Under the pieces are notes generated by a model. That model saw nothing but the letters and a program-made list of their open reading frames with translations. It did not search any database and was not told the origin of the DNA. DNA of 64,000 nt from Micromonospora pattaloongensis (GTDB lineage: Bacteria > Actinomycetota > Actinomycetes > Mycobacteriales > Micromonosporaceae). Positions 44,959-54,115 of this stretch are shown piece by piece. Every line of letters begins with the position of its first letter. Within the stretch, counting starts at the first letter, position 1. The stretch covers positions 62,001-126,000 of the forward strand of contig NZ_FNPH01000005.1 of assembly GCF_900107255.1 (NCBI RefSeq). Direction: 5' to 3'. The position numbers were made by a program, and so were the translations under genes.

Positions 44959-45075
44959 CGTCGGAAGGCTCCCACGTCGTAGCTGCCCGCTGATCGTACC
45001 GGTCGACGCCCGCCGGCTCCGCTCCGCCCGGATCTCCGGGGTGGCGTGGTTCGCATGCCGGGAACGCGGGCCTGG

Positions 45076-46026
45076 TCAGGACGCCGCGTCGGCGACCCGC
45101 TCCCGGGCCTCGCGCCGGTCCAGCTCCCGGTCGATGCGGCGCGCCTCCCGCTCGGACTGCCGGATCCACTGCAGGACGAGCACCCCGAGCATGGTGACGC
45201 TGACGAACTCCCCGGCGGCCCAGAGGATGCCGCCGGCGACCTTCTGGTCCTCCCACGGGTCCACCCAGCCGAGCTGCAGCGACGGGTACCAGTCCCCGCC
45301 GAAGAGCGTGGTGCTCTGCATGACCGTCAGACCGAGGACGGTGTGGAATGGCACGGAGAGCACCATCAGCAGCGCCCGTGCGGGGTAGGGCCAGCGTCCG
45401 GGCAGCGGGTCCAGGCCGACCAGGGGCCAGAAGAACAGGCAGCCGGTCAGGATGAAGTGCGCGTGCACGACCTCGTGGGCGAACACGTTCTGCAGCGTGA
45501 GCGGATAGAGGTCGGTGAAGTACAGCACAAACGGGTTGATCACGAAGATCGTGAAGGCCACCAGCGGGTTTGCCACCACCCGGGCGAACCGGCTGTGCAC
45601 CAGCGCCAGCAGGCGTCGGCGGGGAGCCGCGGGGAGCGTGCGCAGCGCCAGCGTCACGGGGGCGCCCAGGGCGAGGAAGATCGGGGCCACCATGGACAGC
45701 ATCATGTGCTGGACCATGTGCACCGACAGCAGCGCGGTGTCGTACGCGTGCAGGCCGCTGACGGTGACCGACGCGATGCCGCCCAGGCCGGGGCCGAGGA
45801 AGAGCACCGTGCGGAGAACGGGCCAGCGGTCGCCGCGCAGCCGCAGCCGGTGGACGCCGTAGAGGTAGACCCCGCCGGCCAGCACCAGCAGCACCGCCAG
45901 CCAGCTGTCCAGGCGGGTCTCGGTGAGCATCGCCGACACCGTGAACGGCGGCGGCGCGTCGCCACCGGCCGCCAACATCAGCGTCGGCGCCGAGGTGGCG
46001 GTGAGGATCGGATCGACGTGGGCCAC
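45076..46026 (-). CDS. ctaG: Cytochrome c oxidase assembly factor CtaG-like
   Basis: A 316-residue polytopic protein of the caa3-type CtaG family (Bacillus CtaG-like, not the Cox11 type). About seven membrane helices are visible, with His/Met-rich segments HMVQHMMLSMVAPIFLALGAPV and VVHAHFILTGCLFFWPLVGLDPLP that may handle copper. The C-terminus is a charged cytoplasmic helix. The GTG at 46026 lies seven bases after TAGCCT, so the mRNA is leaderless and the longer upstream frame is rejected. Divergent from ctaE, which fits a role in building the same oxidase. Confidence 0.88.
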   Translation of the reverse strand: MAHVDPILTATSAPTLMLAAGGDAPPPFTVSAMLTETRLDSWLAVLLVLAGGVYLYGVHRLRLRGDRWPVLRTVLFLGPGLGGIASVTVSGLHAYDTALLSVHMVQHMMLSMVAPIFLALGAPVTLALRTLPAAPRRRLLALVHSRFARVVANPLVAFTIFVINPFVLYFTDLYPLTLQNVFAHEVVHAHFILTGCLFFWPLVGLDPLPGRWPYPARALLMVLSVPFHTVLGLTVMQSTTLFGGDWYPSLQLGWVDPWEDQKVAGGILWAAGEFVSVTMLGVLVLQWIRQSEREARRIDRELDRREARERVADAAS

Positions 46027-46033
46027 GCCTGAA

Positions 46034-46039
46034 AGGCTA
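46034..46039 (-). promoter_or_regulatory. Leaderless -10 box of the ctaG-like gene
   Basis: Minus-strand TAGCCT seven bases before the GTG at 46026; it decides the start. Confidence 0.6.
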
Positions 46040-46134
46040 GGCCAGTCGAGCTGGTCGAAGTCCGGCGGGCCGCGACACGACGAGGTTTGCCACCCCGCCG
46101 AACGACTGTCCTGATCGCGGGCAATAATGACCGC

Positions 46135-46734
46135 GTGACTGCGGCCCCAGCCATTGACAAGAGCCGGATCCACTCTCTGACGCGACCCAACATGGTCAGC
46201 GTCGGGACGATCGTGTGGCTTTCCAGTGAACTGATGTTCTTCGCGGCGCTGTTCGCGATGTACTTCTCCATCCGCGCGGCGGACTACAGCCAGTGGGAGA
46301 AACACACCCCGCTGCTGAACATCCCGTACGCGACCACGTTCACCGTGATCCTGGTGCTGTCCTCGGTGACGTGCCAGCTCGGTGTCTTCGCGGCCGAGAA
46401 GGGCGACGTCCACGCGCTGCGGCGCTGGTTCGCGATCACGTTCGTGATGGGCCTGGTCTTCGTGCTCGGCCAGCTGAACGAATACCGCGAGCTGGTCCAC
46501 CACGGTATCAAGATCAACACCGACGGGTACGGGTCGATGTTCTACCTGACCACGGGCTTCCACGGCTTGCACGTGACCGGCGGTCTGGTGGCGTTCGTCA
46601 TCTACATGATCCGCACCACCATGGGTCGGTTCACGCCCGCCCAGGCCACCTCGGCGATCGTCGTGTCCTACTACTGGCACTTCGTCGACGTCGTGTGGAT
46701 CGGGCTGTACCTCATGATCTACTGGCTCCGGTGA
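46135..46734 (+). CDS. ctaE: Cytochrome c oxidase subunit III
   Basis: A 199-residue, five-helix subunit III of the aa3 oxidase. Family motifs [20 protein letters not shown] and [20 protein letters not shown] are present, with the conserved Glu in helix II (SSELMFF) and [13 protein letters not shown]. The GTG at 46135 gives the usual short leader. qcrC begins 69 bases downstream on the same strand, so ctaE-qcrCAB is a single transcription unit linking complex IV and the bc1 complex, as in mycobacteria and streptomycetes. Confidence 0.95.
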   Translation: MTAAPAIDKSRIHSLTRPNMVSVGTIVWLSSELMFFAALFAMYFSIRAADYSQWEKHTPLLNIPYATTFTVILVLSSVTCQLGVFAAEKGDVHALRRWFAITFVMGLVFVLGQLNEYRELVHHGIKINTDGYGSMFYLTTGFHGLHVTGGLVAFVIYMIRTTMGRFTPAQATSAIVVSYYWHFVDVVWIGLYLMIYWLR

Positions 46735-46803
46735 CCATCGCGCCGCCTTTTTCGCGCTGATGCCCCGCTTGAAAACAGGTCGAAAACCGTTGAAGGACAG
46801 GCC

Positions 46804-47661
46804 ATGACTTCTGACACCCCCGCCGACCGGCGAGGCGGCCGCGATCGCGGCCTGCTCGCGCGGCTCCGCAGCGGGCGGTCCGCCCCGCGCAGCCGAGGTC
46901 GCCGACGTCTGGGCGCCGCCACGCGGCTGCTCGCCGCGCTGTTCCTGGCCGGCGGCGCCTACACCGTGTTCGCGCCGGGCCTGCAGGCGCAGGACACCCC
47001 GCAGCTCTCCAGCGCCGCCCAGGAGGGCAAGGTGCTGTACGACCAGAGCTGCGTGAGCTGCCACGGGCGCAACGCCCAGGGCGTGCAGGACCGCGGACCC
47101 AGCCTGATCGGCGTCGGCGCCGCCTCGGTCGAGTTCCAGGTGAGCTCCGGGCGGATGCCGATGGCGCGTCAGGAGGCGCAGGCGGAGCGGAAGCCGCCGG
47201 TCTTCGACGACACCCAGACCCGCCAGCTCGCCCAGTACGTCCAGGAGTTGGGCGGCGGACCGCAGCTGCCGGAGGGACGGGACCTGAAGCAGGGCGCCGA
47301 CGTCGCCAAGGGCGGCCAGCTCTACCGCCTCAACTGCTCGTCCTGCCACGCCTTCGCCGGCAGCGGCGGCGCGCTCTCGTCCGGCAAGTACGCGCCGAGC
47401 CTGCGCCCGGCCAGCGACCGTCAGCTCTACGCGGCGATGCTCACCGGGCCGCAGAACATGCCGGCGTTCGGCGACAACCAGCTGACGCCGGAGCAGAAGC
47501 GCGACATCATCGCGTACGTCCAGGAGACGCTGAAGGGCGACAAGGACCCGGGTGGGTTCAACCTCGGCCGCTACGGCCCGAGCACCGAGGGCCTGGCGAT
47601 CTTCGTGGTCGGCGTCACGGCGCTGGTCTTCGCCAGCCTCTGGATTGCGGGGAAGTCATGA
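46804..47661 (+). CDS. qcrC: Dihaem cytochrome c subunit of the bcc complex
   Basis: A 285-residue membrane-anchored cytochrome cc that replaces a soluble cytochrome c by passing electrons from the bc1 core directly to the aa3 oxidase. Two CxxCH haem sites are at residues 83-87 (CVSCH) and 178-182 (CSSCH). An N-terminal basic stretch and signal anchor (RLLAALFLAGGAYTVFA) and a C-terminal membrane helix (GLAIFVVGVTALVFASLWI) hold it. AAGGACAGG precedes the ATG. The stop overlaps qcrA (ATGA). Confidence 0.96.
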   Translation: MTSDTPADRRGGRDRGLLARLRSGRSAPRSRGRRRLGAATRLLAALFLAGGAYTVFAPGLQAQDTPQLSSAAQEGKVLYDQSCVSCHGRNAQGVQDRGPSLIGVGAASVEFQVSSGRMPMARQEAQAERKPPVFDDTQTRQLAQYVQELGGGPQLPEGRDLKQGADVAKGGQLYRLNCSSCHAFAGSGGALSSGKYAPSLRPASDRQLYAAMLTGPQNMPAFGDNQLTPEQKRDIIAYVQETLKGDKDPGGFNLGRYGPSTEGLAIFVVGVTALVFASLWIAGKS

Positions 47662-48749
47662 GCACGACGACGGCTCACGGAGCCGGACAGGGGCCGGAGG
47701 TCAACGACCCGGTCCAGCAGCGGTTCGAGGTCGTCCGCGAGCACGCGCGGGCGGACGGCATCAACATCGTCCACTACGAGCCGCAGTTCGAGCCCGGCAG
47801 CAAGGCCGAGCGGCGGATGACGCGGACGGTGGCGTCGCTGTTCCTGCTCGCCGGTCTCGCCGGCACCGCCTTCCTGGCGATCTACATCTGGTGGCCCTGG
47901 CGCAACGAGTACGGCTCCGGCCCGGACAAGCTCTACACCCCGCTGCTCGGCCTCACCTTCGGCCTCGCCCTGCTGTTCGTCGGCATCGGCGTGCTGACCT
48001 GGGGCAAGAAGCTGCTGCCGCGGGAGGTCTCGATCCAGGACCGGCACGAGGGCGCGTCCAAGGCCGAGGACGTCACCGCGGTCGCGGACACCATGTCGTA
48101 CATGGCCGACGAGCTGGGCGTGAAGCGTCGCCCGCTGCTCGGCATCTCGCTGCTGGCCGGGCTCGCGCCGATCGGCGCGGTCGTGGCGGCCCCGCTGGTC
48201 GGTGGCCTCATCTCGCAGCCGCACAAGAACAACCAGATGTTCCGGACCGGGTGGGCGCCGATCGAGGACGACCACGGCGGCCGGAAGCTGGTGCGGCTCA
48301 CCCGCGAGGACGGCACGCCGATCCGGCCGGAGGACGTGACCACGGGCGGCCAGATGACGGTCTTCCCGGGCATCCCCGGTGGCGCCAAGAACCTGCACGC
48401 CGACTCGCCGACCCTCCTCATCCACCTGCGCCCGGATGACGCGCAGAAGGCGCGGGAGGCCAACGAGCGCGAGCGCAAGAACGGCTACATGTGGGGCAAC
48501 TACATCGCGTACTCGAAGATCTGTACGCACGCCGGGTGCCCCGCGAGCCTCTACGAGCAGCAGACCAACCGGCTGCTCTGCCCGTGCCACCAGTCGCAGT
48601 TCCACATCGTTGACAACGCCAAGCCGATCTTCGGACCCGCCAGCCGTCGACTGCCCCAGCTGCCCCTCACCGTCGACGACGAGGGCTTCCTGGTGGCGAA
48701 GTCCGACTTCACCGAGACCGTCGGCCCCGACTTCTGGGAGCGGCCATGA
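47658..48749 (+). CDS. qcrA: Rieske iron-sulfur subunit of the bcc complex
   Basis: A 363-residue actinobacterial Rieske protein with three N-terminal membrane helices (the third near residues 168-190) and a C-terminal [2Fe-2S] domain. Cluster ligands are C289 and H291 in CTHAGC and C308 and H311 in CPCHQS; C294 and C310 would form the stabilising disulfide. The long insertion before the cluster is typical of this phylum. It overlaps both neighbours by four bases (ATGA), so qcrCAB is translationally coupled. Confidence 0.96.
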   Translation: MSTTTAHGAGQGPEVNDPVQQRFEVVREHARADGINIVHYEPQFEPGSKAERRMTRTVASLFLLAGLAGTAFLAIYIWWPWRNEYGSGPDKLYTPLLGLTFGLALLFVGIGVLTWGKKLLPREVSIQDRHEGASKAEDVTAVADTMSYMADELGVKRRPLLGISLLAGLAPIGAVVAAPLVGGLISQPHKNNQMFRTGWAPIEDDHGGRKLVRLTREDGTPIRPEDVTTGGQMTVFPGIPGGAKNLHADSPTLLIHLRPDDAQKAREANERERKNGYMWGNYIAYSKICTHAGCPASLYEQQTNRLLCPCHQSQFHIVDNAKPIFGPASRRLPQLPLTVDDEGFLVAKSDFTETVGPDFWERP

Positions 48750-50368
48750 AGCGCCGGAAAGTTGACCTCAAGTCGATGCCGGCCGCCGCGGCGCGCGGCG
48801 TCGACGAGCGATTCCAGGTAGCGACCCCGCTCCGCGGGCTGCTCAACAAGGTCTTCCCGGACCACTGGTCGTTCCTGCTCGGTGAGATCGCGCTCTTCTC
48901 GTTCATCGTGCTGCTGCTGACCGGCACGTTCCTGACGATCTTCTTCGAGCCGTCTCTGCGGGAGGTCACGTACGACGGCTCCTACGCGCCGTTGCGCGGG
49001 GTGCACATGTCGGCGGCGTTCGAGTCGTCGCTGAACCTGTCGTTCGACGTGCGCGGCGGCCTCATCATGCGGCAGATGCACCACTGGGCGGCGCTGCTGT
49101 TCATGGCGTCGATCGTCTGCCACATGCTCCGGATCTTCTTCACCGGCGCGTTCCGCAAGCCGCGTGAGGGCAACTGGATCATCGGTAGCCTGCTGTTCTG
49201 GGTCGGCTTCCTCGCCGGCTTCACCGGCTACTCGCTGCCGGACGACGCGCTCTCCGGCACCGGTCTGCGGATCGCCTCGGCGATCATGCTCTCCATCCCG
49301 GTGATCGGCACCTGGGTGACCTCGTCGATCTTCGGTGGGGAGTTCCCCGGCGACATCATCATCTCGCGCTTCTTCATCGCGCACGTGATGCTGATCCCGG
49401 CGCTCCTGCTCGCGCTCATCGGCGCCCACCTGGGCCTGGTGTTCAAGCAGAAGCACACCCAGTGGCCCGGCCCCGGCCGGACCAACGACAACGTCGTGGG
49501 CGAGCGGATGTTCCCGCGGTACGCGATCAAGCAGGGCGGCTACATGCTGCTCGTCTCCGGCGTGATCGCGCTGCTCGGCGGCCTGTTCCAGATCAACCCG
49601 ATCTGGCTGTTCGGCCCGTACGAGGCGGCCGTCGTCTCCGCGGCGAGCCAGCCCGACTGGTACGTCATGTTCCTCGACGGCTCGACACGACTGATGCCCG
49701 GCTGGGAGTTGCACATCCCGATCGGGGACGGCTACGTGATCCCGCCGATCTTCTGGCCGACCGTGGTGCTGCCCGGCATCCTGGTCATGTTGACCATCGC
49801 GTACCCGTTCATCGAGGCGCGGATGACCAAGGACAAGGCGAGCCACAACCTGCTGCAGCGCCCCCGCGACGTGCCCGAGCGCACGGCCCTGGGCGCGATG
49901 GCGGTCTCGTTCTTCCTGGTCCTGACGTTCACGGGCGCCAACGACGTGATCGCCGACAAGCTCCGGATCAGCCTGAACGCGATGACCTGGGCGGGCCGGA
50001 TCGGGCTGATCATCATCCCGCCGCTCGCGTACTACTTCACGCACCGCATCTGTCTCGGTCTCCAGCAGCACGACCGCGAGGTGCTGGTGCACGGCGTGGA
50101 GACCGGCATCATCCGGCGGCTGCCGGACGGTCGGTTCGAAGAGGTGCACCAGCCGCTCGCCCAGGTGGACGAGCACGGCCACCCGCAGGAGCTGCCGTAC
50201 ATCGGTTGGACGGTGCCGAAGAAGATGAACCGGCTCGGGGCGCTCGGCCCGGCCGTCAAGGGATTCTTCTTCCCGATCGAGAAGCCGGTCGACGCGCCGG
50301 TATCGCCCGGGCACCCGCCCGTCTCCTCCGGTCCCGACCGCGAGGAGATCGGCAGCGGCCACCGCTGA
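48746..50368 (+). CDS. qcrB: Cytochrome b subunit of the bcc complex
   Basis: The 540-residue quinol-oxidising core of the bc1-type complex. It carries the haem-ligating His pairs in helices II and IV (MRQMHHWAALLFMASIVCHMLRIF and SRFFIAHVMLIPALLLALIGAHL). The Qo-site motif is PDW in AASQPDWYVMFLDG (replacing PEW). A soluble C-terminal extension of ~120 residues follows the last helix, as in other actinobacteria. It is the target class of telacebec-type inhibitors. It overlaps qcrA by four bases and ends at a terminator. Confidence 0.96.
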   Translation: MKRRKVDLKSMPAAAARGVDERFQVATPLRGLLNKVFPDHWSFLLGEIALFSFIVLLLTGTFLTIFFEPSLREVTYDGSYAPLRGVHMSAAFESSLNLSFDVRGGLIMRQMHHWAALLFMASIVCHMLRIFFTGAFRKPREGNWIIGSLLFWVGFLAGFTGYSLPDDALSGTGLRIASAIMLSIPVIGTWVTSSIFGGEFPGDIIISRFFIAHVMLIPALLLALIGAHLGLVFKQKHTQWPGPGRTNDNVVGERMFPRYAIKQGGYMLLVSGVIALLGGLFQINPIWLFGPYEAAVVSAASQPDWYVMFLDGSTRLMPGWELHIPIGDGYVIPPIFWPTVVLPGILVMLTIAYPFIEARMTKDKASHNLLQRPRDVPERTALGAMAVSFFLVLTFTGANDVIADKLRISLNAMTWAGRIGLIIIPPLAYYFTHRICLGLQQHDREVLVHGVETGIIRRLPDGRFEEVHQPLAQVDEHGHPQELPYIGWTVPKKMNRLGALGPAVKGFFFPIEKPVDAPVSPGHPPVSSGPDREEIGSGHR

Positions 50369-50388
50369 GCCGACAGTTCCGCGCCGAC

Positions 50389-50419
50389 GTGGCGCCCGCC
50401 GGATTCCGGCGGGCGCCAC
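50389..50419 (+). terminator. Terminator of the ctaE-qcrCAB operon
   Basis: A perfect 14-bp stem, GTGGCGCCCGCCGG (50389-50402) with 50406-50419, on a 3-base loop, followed by GCTCGTTTT. It starts 20 bases after the qcrB stop. Confidence 0.8.
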
Positions 50420-50563
50420 GCTCGTTTTCCGCGGGTTTCGAGGGTTTTCTCTCACCGACACGCCGGGGCGCCTCCGCCGGGGCGGGGCGTGGGTGGCGTG
50501 GAATGACAACGGGGTAATTTGTCACCTCGGACAGATTTGCACCTCGGGAGAGAGGAGGCCCCC

Positions 50564-50761
50564 GTGCGTGAACGTGAGCTGCGCTGCGCGATTTGCGCGG
50601 CGGAGATGCTCTTCGAGGCCCCGCCGTGCGCGGACGGGCACGACGGCGACTGCCCGGAGCTGATCTGCACCGGCTGCGGCACCGCGGTCCTCGTCGCCGC
50701 GATCACCGTCCCGCGCCCGCGCCGCACCGGCACCGCCAGATCGCGCCGGCACGCCGCCTAG
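50564..50761 (+). CDS. Small zinc-ribbon-like protein
   Basis: A 65-residue protein with two CxxC pairs (CAIC near residue 7 and CTGC near residue 35) plus two more Cys and a His between them, a likely zinc-ribbon knuckle. A basic Arg-rich tail (RPRRTGTARSRRH) suggests nucleic-acid or acidic-partner contact. AGAGGAGG precedes the GTG. It follows the qcrB terminator and starts its own transcript. No named family is recognised, but small Cys-rich ORFs of this kind recur in actinobacteria. Confidence 0.7.
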   Translation: MRERELRCAICAAEMLFEAPPCADGHDGDCPELICTGCGTAVLVAAITVPRPRRTGTARSRRHAA

Positions 50762-50809
50762 CACGGCGGCCGTCGTGTGAGGTGCCGCTGGTCGGGGCGG
50801 AGACGCGAA

Positions 50810-50869
50810 GCGGCCACCGCGTGATCGTCTGTGCATTGTGGATTCAGCATCAGAACTCGCGGTGGCCGC
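50810..50869. repeat. Long-loop inverted repeat
   Basis: GCGGCCACCGCG (50810-50821) pairs perfectly with 50858-50869 over a 36-base loop. It lies in the 164-bp gap between the small zinc-ribbon gene and the exported-protein genes. It has the same general build as the palindromic elements A-D but no shared core sequence. Confidence 0.6.
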
Positions 50870-50925
50870 AGGCCGGGCGGTGTGGCCGTAGCCGCCCCTC
50901 GCCGAGCTGCACGTCCGATTCAACG

Positions 50926-51435
50926 TCACATCGCGGAATGGCATACGGTGTAGATTTCGAGAACGATCGCGTCACCGTGCGCTACCGCCGAAATCTCGGC
51001 CTCCGTGAGCCCCAAAGTGTTGAGCCAATCCCCGTCGGCCGCCGCGTCCGATTCGTCGCGGACCGCGGGCCCCCCAACCTTCAAATGAGCAATCGAAAGG
51101 GCGCACGACATGTCGCCGACTTTGATGTCCTTAGCCTTGGCGATGTAGGTGTACAGCGCATTCGATGTCGGCTCGGAACCTGGCCGCGATGACGAGAAGG
51201 TGAAACCGGGTGCGGTGACGGCTGCCGCGAGGTCAATGGAACGCGGCCCCACGAACGTCCGTGTCACCCCTTCCGGATTGTTGCTCGTGTGCGTATGCCT
51301 GAACCCTTGCACGTCAACTTTGCTCGCATAGTCCGTCGCGGCACGCCGCTCCGGCGATTCTCGTGCGCAGAACACGGTCAAGGCGGTGACGGCCAGCGCC
51401 ACCGTGGCGAGCAGTAATTTTTTTCCGCGTCTCAT
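50926..51435 (-). CDS. Exported protein of unknown function
   Basis: A 169-residue protein with a basic N-terminus and a hydrophobic signal segment (MRRGKKLLLATVALAVTALTVFCARES). The Cys after VF may be lipid-modified, but Phe at -1 is not typical of a lipobox. The mature part is polar and lacks recognisable motifs. Base composition is clearly less GC-rich than the flanks and codon use is looser, which suggests recent acquisition. It is the last of three co-oriented exported-protein genes (50926-52426). Confidence 0.6.
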   Translation of the reverse strand: MRRGKKLLLATVALAVTALTVFCARESPERRAATDYASKVDVQGFRHTHTSNNPEGVTRTFVGPRSIDLAAAVTAPGFTFSSSRPGSEPTSNALYTYIAKAKDIKVGDMSCALSIAHLKVGGPAVRDESDAAADGDWLNTLGLTEAEISAVAHGDAIVLEIYTVCHSAM

Positions 51436-51456
51436 TTGCAGGTCCGTCGATAATGC

Positions 51457-51888
51457 TCAGCCATCGATGTGAACCTGCTTCCGATCGAGATAGAGGCGCT
51501 GGCCGCCGTCAGGATCGCCGATGAACTCGAACAGGCGGATATCAAGGTTGGGTCTGCGCTGGATGTGCAGGCTTGTGCCGAATCTCTGTTCTTCGAAGTG
51601 GAGGTGGACTAGCTTGCCGCCGCTTAGCGAGGTAACCGCCCATCGCCCCGTTCCGTCAAGCGCGTCGGAGCCGCTGGGGACCTTGACTGCTGCGAATCTG
51701 CCATTCGCTTCGAGGAGAAGTCTCTGCCCCGACGGGCCTTCCCATGTGCCGACAAGTTCGCTTGGTTGGACTGGCCAGAGATTCGATCCTCCGACCGCCC
51801 AGCAGCCGGCAGTGCACAGCAAGAGGCAGACGGTGATCGCAGCAGCCTTCAGTAGCCGCCCTCGCGGGGCGTGGCGATCGGCGATCAT
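51457..51888 (-). CDS. Predicted lipoprotein of unknown function
   Basis: A 143-residue protein with a signal peptide ending in a good lipobox (CLLLCTAGC). The mature part holds a lipocalin-like or DUF-type beta pattern (LVGTWEGPSGQRLLLEANGRFAAVKV; GRWAVTSLSGGKLVHLHFEE). That pattern, a GTWxGPxGxxLxLxxxGxF start, is common in small actinobacterial lipoproteins. GGAGG lies six bases before the ATG at 51888. It lies 21 bases upstream of the preceding exported-protein gene in the same direction. Confidence 0.7.
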   Translation of the reverse strand: MIADRHAPRGRLLKAAAITVCLLLCTAGCWAVGGSNLWPVQPSELVGTWEGPSGQRLLLEANGRFAAVKVPSGSDALDGTGRWAVTSLSGGKLVHLHFEEQRFGTSLHIQRRPNLDIRLFEFIGDPDGGQRLYLDRKQVHIDG

Positions 51889-51952
51889 TGGTGTCCTCCA
51901 GCAAGTGCAGACCGTGTAAAGGAGGTTCGATCGGGCTCGGATGGGGAGCCCC

Positions 51953-52426
51953 TTACCAGCCGCACATGACAAATACCTCTGCCGGTTCGGCCGTTCGGTC
52001 AAAAATGACTTGTGCGCAACCGGCATCATCGGGCAAGAAGGTTTCACGCGATCGCGGAGGGGTTCGCTTCACGCCGAATTCGTCCTCGAATAGATGGTCC
52101 AGGTAGGACGTTTTGCGAACAGATTCTGTGTCGTGGTATCCGACGCCTCGCAGCGTTTCGTCCAGACATGTTCCAGGCACCCGCATCATGATCAGTACTC
52201 GACCCGCCCATTCGTGGTTCGTGTCGAGGTAACGCACCTCGGCGTTCTCGCATCGCGGCAAGGATATCTTTTTTTCCGCGACGATCTCATCGAGAGTGGT
52301 GTCCGGATTACTGCCAGGCAGGGCGCGAGGGTCGGCGCTTTCACGTCCGCACGCGGCAACCGTGACCACCATGATGAGGCATGCGATCGCTGCACCGACC
52401 CGTCGCGCTGCGCCCCTCACGGCCAT
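51953..52426 (-). CDS. Predicted lipoprotein of unknown function
   Basis: A 157-residue protein with signal and lipobox VTVAACGRES. The mature domain has four or five cysteines (RCENAEVRY, GTCLDET, AGCAQV, MCGW) that could form disulfides outside the cell. ATG 52426 is used; GTG 52420, nine bases after AGAGG, is as likely. Lower GC than the flanks. It leads the run of three exported-protein genes; a GACAGA-TG-TCTGTC inverted repeat about 105 bases upstream could be its operator. Nothing in the sequence indicates what it binds. Confidence 0.65.
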   Translation of the reverse strand: MAVRGAARRVGAAIACLIMVVTVAACGRESADPRALPGSNPDTTLDEIVAEKKISLPRCENAEVRYLDTNHEWAGRVLIMMRVPGTCLDETLRGVGYHDTESVRKTSYLDHLFEDEFGVKRTPPRSRETFLPDDAGCAQVIFDRTAEPAEVFVMCGW

Positions 52427-52865
52427 CAACCTCTTAACCCGTCAAGGACGCTCGGTGCGAACGGAGATGCCGTCGTTGATCAAGTCCGACTGACTGTAGG
52501 ACGCACAAAGGTCGCCTGTAAACGAACATCGACAGATGTCTGTCACAAACCGGGGCCGTTCCATCCCAGTCGGCCACCTCCTGACATCTGCCCATAGTTG
52601 CCCATCCAGCAAGTCACCACGTCCCGCTCCGGAACGCCTCAACGACGCATCAGCCCGCATCGCGCGAACACCGGAAGCGGCCCCCGCCCGGTCCGACCAA
52701 ACTGGTTCACGCATCCCGTGACAACCGCCCGACAGCGGCACGGGGCGCACCCTCACCCTGCGCGGAGCGAACATGGCCGCAGCTACCGGCCAGCGCTGCT
52801 GCTGATCAGGGCGACCGTGTCCGGCACGATCGGTGGCTGACAGGTGCCGCGGGGGCGCGGAATGG
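52427..52865. other. 439-bp intergenic region, lower GC, no convincing gene
   Basis: No reading frame here has both good codon bias and a ribosome-binding site. The region is noticeably AT-richer on its left side. The inverted repeat GACAGA-TG-TCTGTC (52531-52544) is the only clear structure and may regulate the lipoprotein gene. A 110-codon minus-strand frame (52442-52774) is judged spurious. Confidence 0.6.
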
Positions 52866-53732
52866 TCAGTGCGCGGGGGTGCGGAGATCGGCGGCGAACG
52901 CCGCGATCCGGGCGGCGATCGGTGCGCCGGAGCGGACCCAGGTGAAGTGGTCGACGGGGCTGTCCGGCCGGTGCCGCTCGCGCCGCACGGGCGCGCCGGC
53001 GAGCTTCGCGCAGAGGTAGTCGAGCGTCTCGTGTGGCGTGTACCGGTCGCCGTCGACGCTGAGCGCCAGCACGGGGGTCGTGACCGCCCGCAGCGCGGCC
53101 TGCGGGTCGATGCCGTCGATCAGCGGGAAACGCCCGGTGCGCGCCGCGTACGCCCAGTCGCGGATCACGCCGCGCGCCTGCCGCCCGCCGAACCCCCACC
53201 CCGGCCAGACGCGGAGCAGCGCCGCGGTGGCGGCGATCCCCTGGGTGTACGGCAGGATCCCGTAGCGGATCGCGCCGGGGAAGGCGCGCCAGTAGGGGAC
53301 ACCGGAGGCGACCAGCGCCAGACCGTCCACGGTGGCGTCCCCGGTGAGCGCCAGGTGAAGCGCGGCCGCCTGCCCGCCGAGCGAGTGCCCGAGCAGCAGC
53401 GTGGGGCGCCCGTCCCGGTGCGGCTTGAGCGCGTCGAGCACCGCGCCGACGTCGGCGACGAGTTCGGCGTAGCCGTACCCGGAGGCGCGGCTCGGCAGGG
53501 GAGTGCTGGCGCCGGTGCCGCGCAGATCGGCGACCGCGACGGCGAGACCGGCGGCGCGCAGGTCGGCGGCGAACGGCCGGTAGTAGCGGGCCGGGACCCC
53601 CATCGCGGGGCAGATCACCGCGACCGGGGCGCCGGTCACGCCCTCCGGATCGGGATAGATCTGCAGTCCGATGCGGTCGCCGCCGCGGTCGACGTACTCC
53701 TGCCGGTATTCGGGTGCTGAGCTCACGTCCAT
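52866..53732 (-). CDS. Alpha/beta hydrolase
   Basis: A 288-residue serine hydrolase fold. The nucleophile elbow is GHSLGG with S117, the oxyanion region is VICPAMGVPARYYRPFAADL, and the acid and His are probably in LSVDGDRYTPHET and SPVDHFTWV. The AMGVPARYYRPFA start matches a group of actinobacterial hydrolases without known substrates. Codon use is typical GC-rich, unlike the exported-protein genes on its left, so it may mark the edge of the accessory patch. It reads toward the lipoprotein genes and is not clearly in their operon. Confidence 0.85.
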   Translation of the reverse strand: MDVSSAPEYRQEYVDRGGDRIGLQIYPDPEGVTGAPVAVICPAMGVPARYYRPFAADLRAAGLAVAVADLRGTGASTPLPSRASGYGYAELVADVGAVLDALKPHRDGRPTLLLGHSLGGQAAALHLALTGDATVDGLALVASGVPYWRAFPGAIRYGILPYTQGIAATAALLRVWPGWGFGGRQARGVIRDWAYAARTGRFPLIDGIDPQAALRAVTTPVLALSVDGDRYTPHETLDYLCAKLAGAPVRRERHRPDSPVDHFTWVRSGAPIAARIAAFAADLRTPAH

Positions 53733-53773
53733 ATGTTACCGGCCAGTAGTTTGATTAGGGCCCGACCTGTCGA

Positions 53774-54115
53774 TCATGGAAGCCAGATGATGGCGGCGAT
53801 GAGGACCAGGCTGGCGCGGTAGAGGGATGCGCGTTTGGCGTAGCGGGTGGCCAGGTCACGCCACTGTTTGAGCCGGTTGAAGCAGCGCTCCACGACGTTG
53901 CGCTTGCGGTAGACCACCTTGTCGAAGGCCGGGGGTCGCCCGCAGGCGCTGCCCTTGGCGGCCCGGCGGGCGACCTGATCGGGCCGTTCCGGGATGACGT
54001 TCCGGATGCCGCGCTGACGCAGGGCCCGCCGGGTGGAGTCGTGGCCGTAGCCCTTGTCCGCGATCAGCACGTCGGGCCGCTTGCGAGGTCGCCCGGGTCC
54101 TGGCGCGTTGGCGCG
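53774..54115 (-). pseudogene. IS5-family (IS427-like) transposase remnant
   Basis: The C-terminal ~110 residues of a DDE transposase: DVLIADKGYGHDSTRRALRQRG with the second catalytic Asp, then VVYRKRNVVERCFNRLKQWRDLATRY with the catalytic Glu and the YREK-like signature. The frame stays open upstream only to a TAG near 54188, and homology fades at about 54115. The N-terminal half, including the first catalytic Asp, is missing, so it is inactive. AGGGCCCGACCTGTCG at 53757 may be the remaining IS end. Confidence 0.8.

Noticed and set aside
52442-52774. A 110-codon minus-strand frame in the gap upstream of the hydrolase
   Set aside because: Codon bias is poor, no ribosome-binding site precedes its start, and the translated sequence has no family resemblance.
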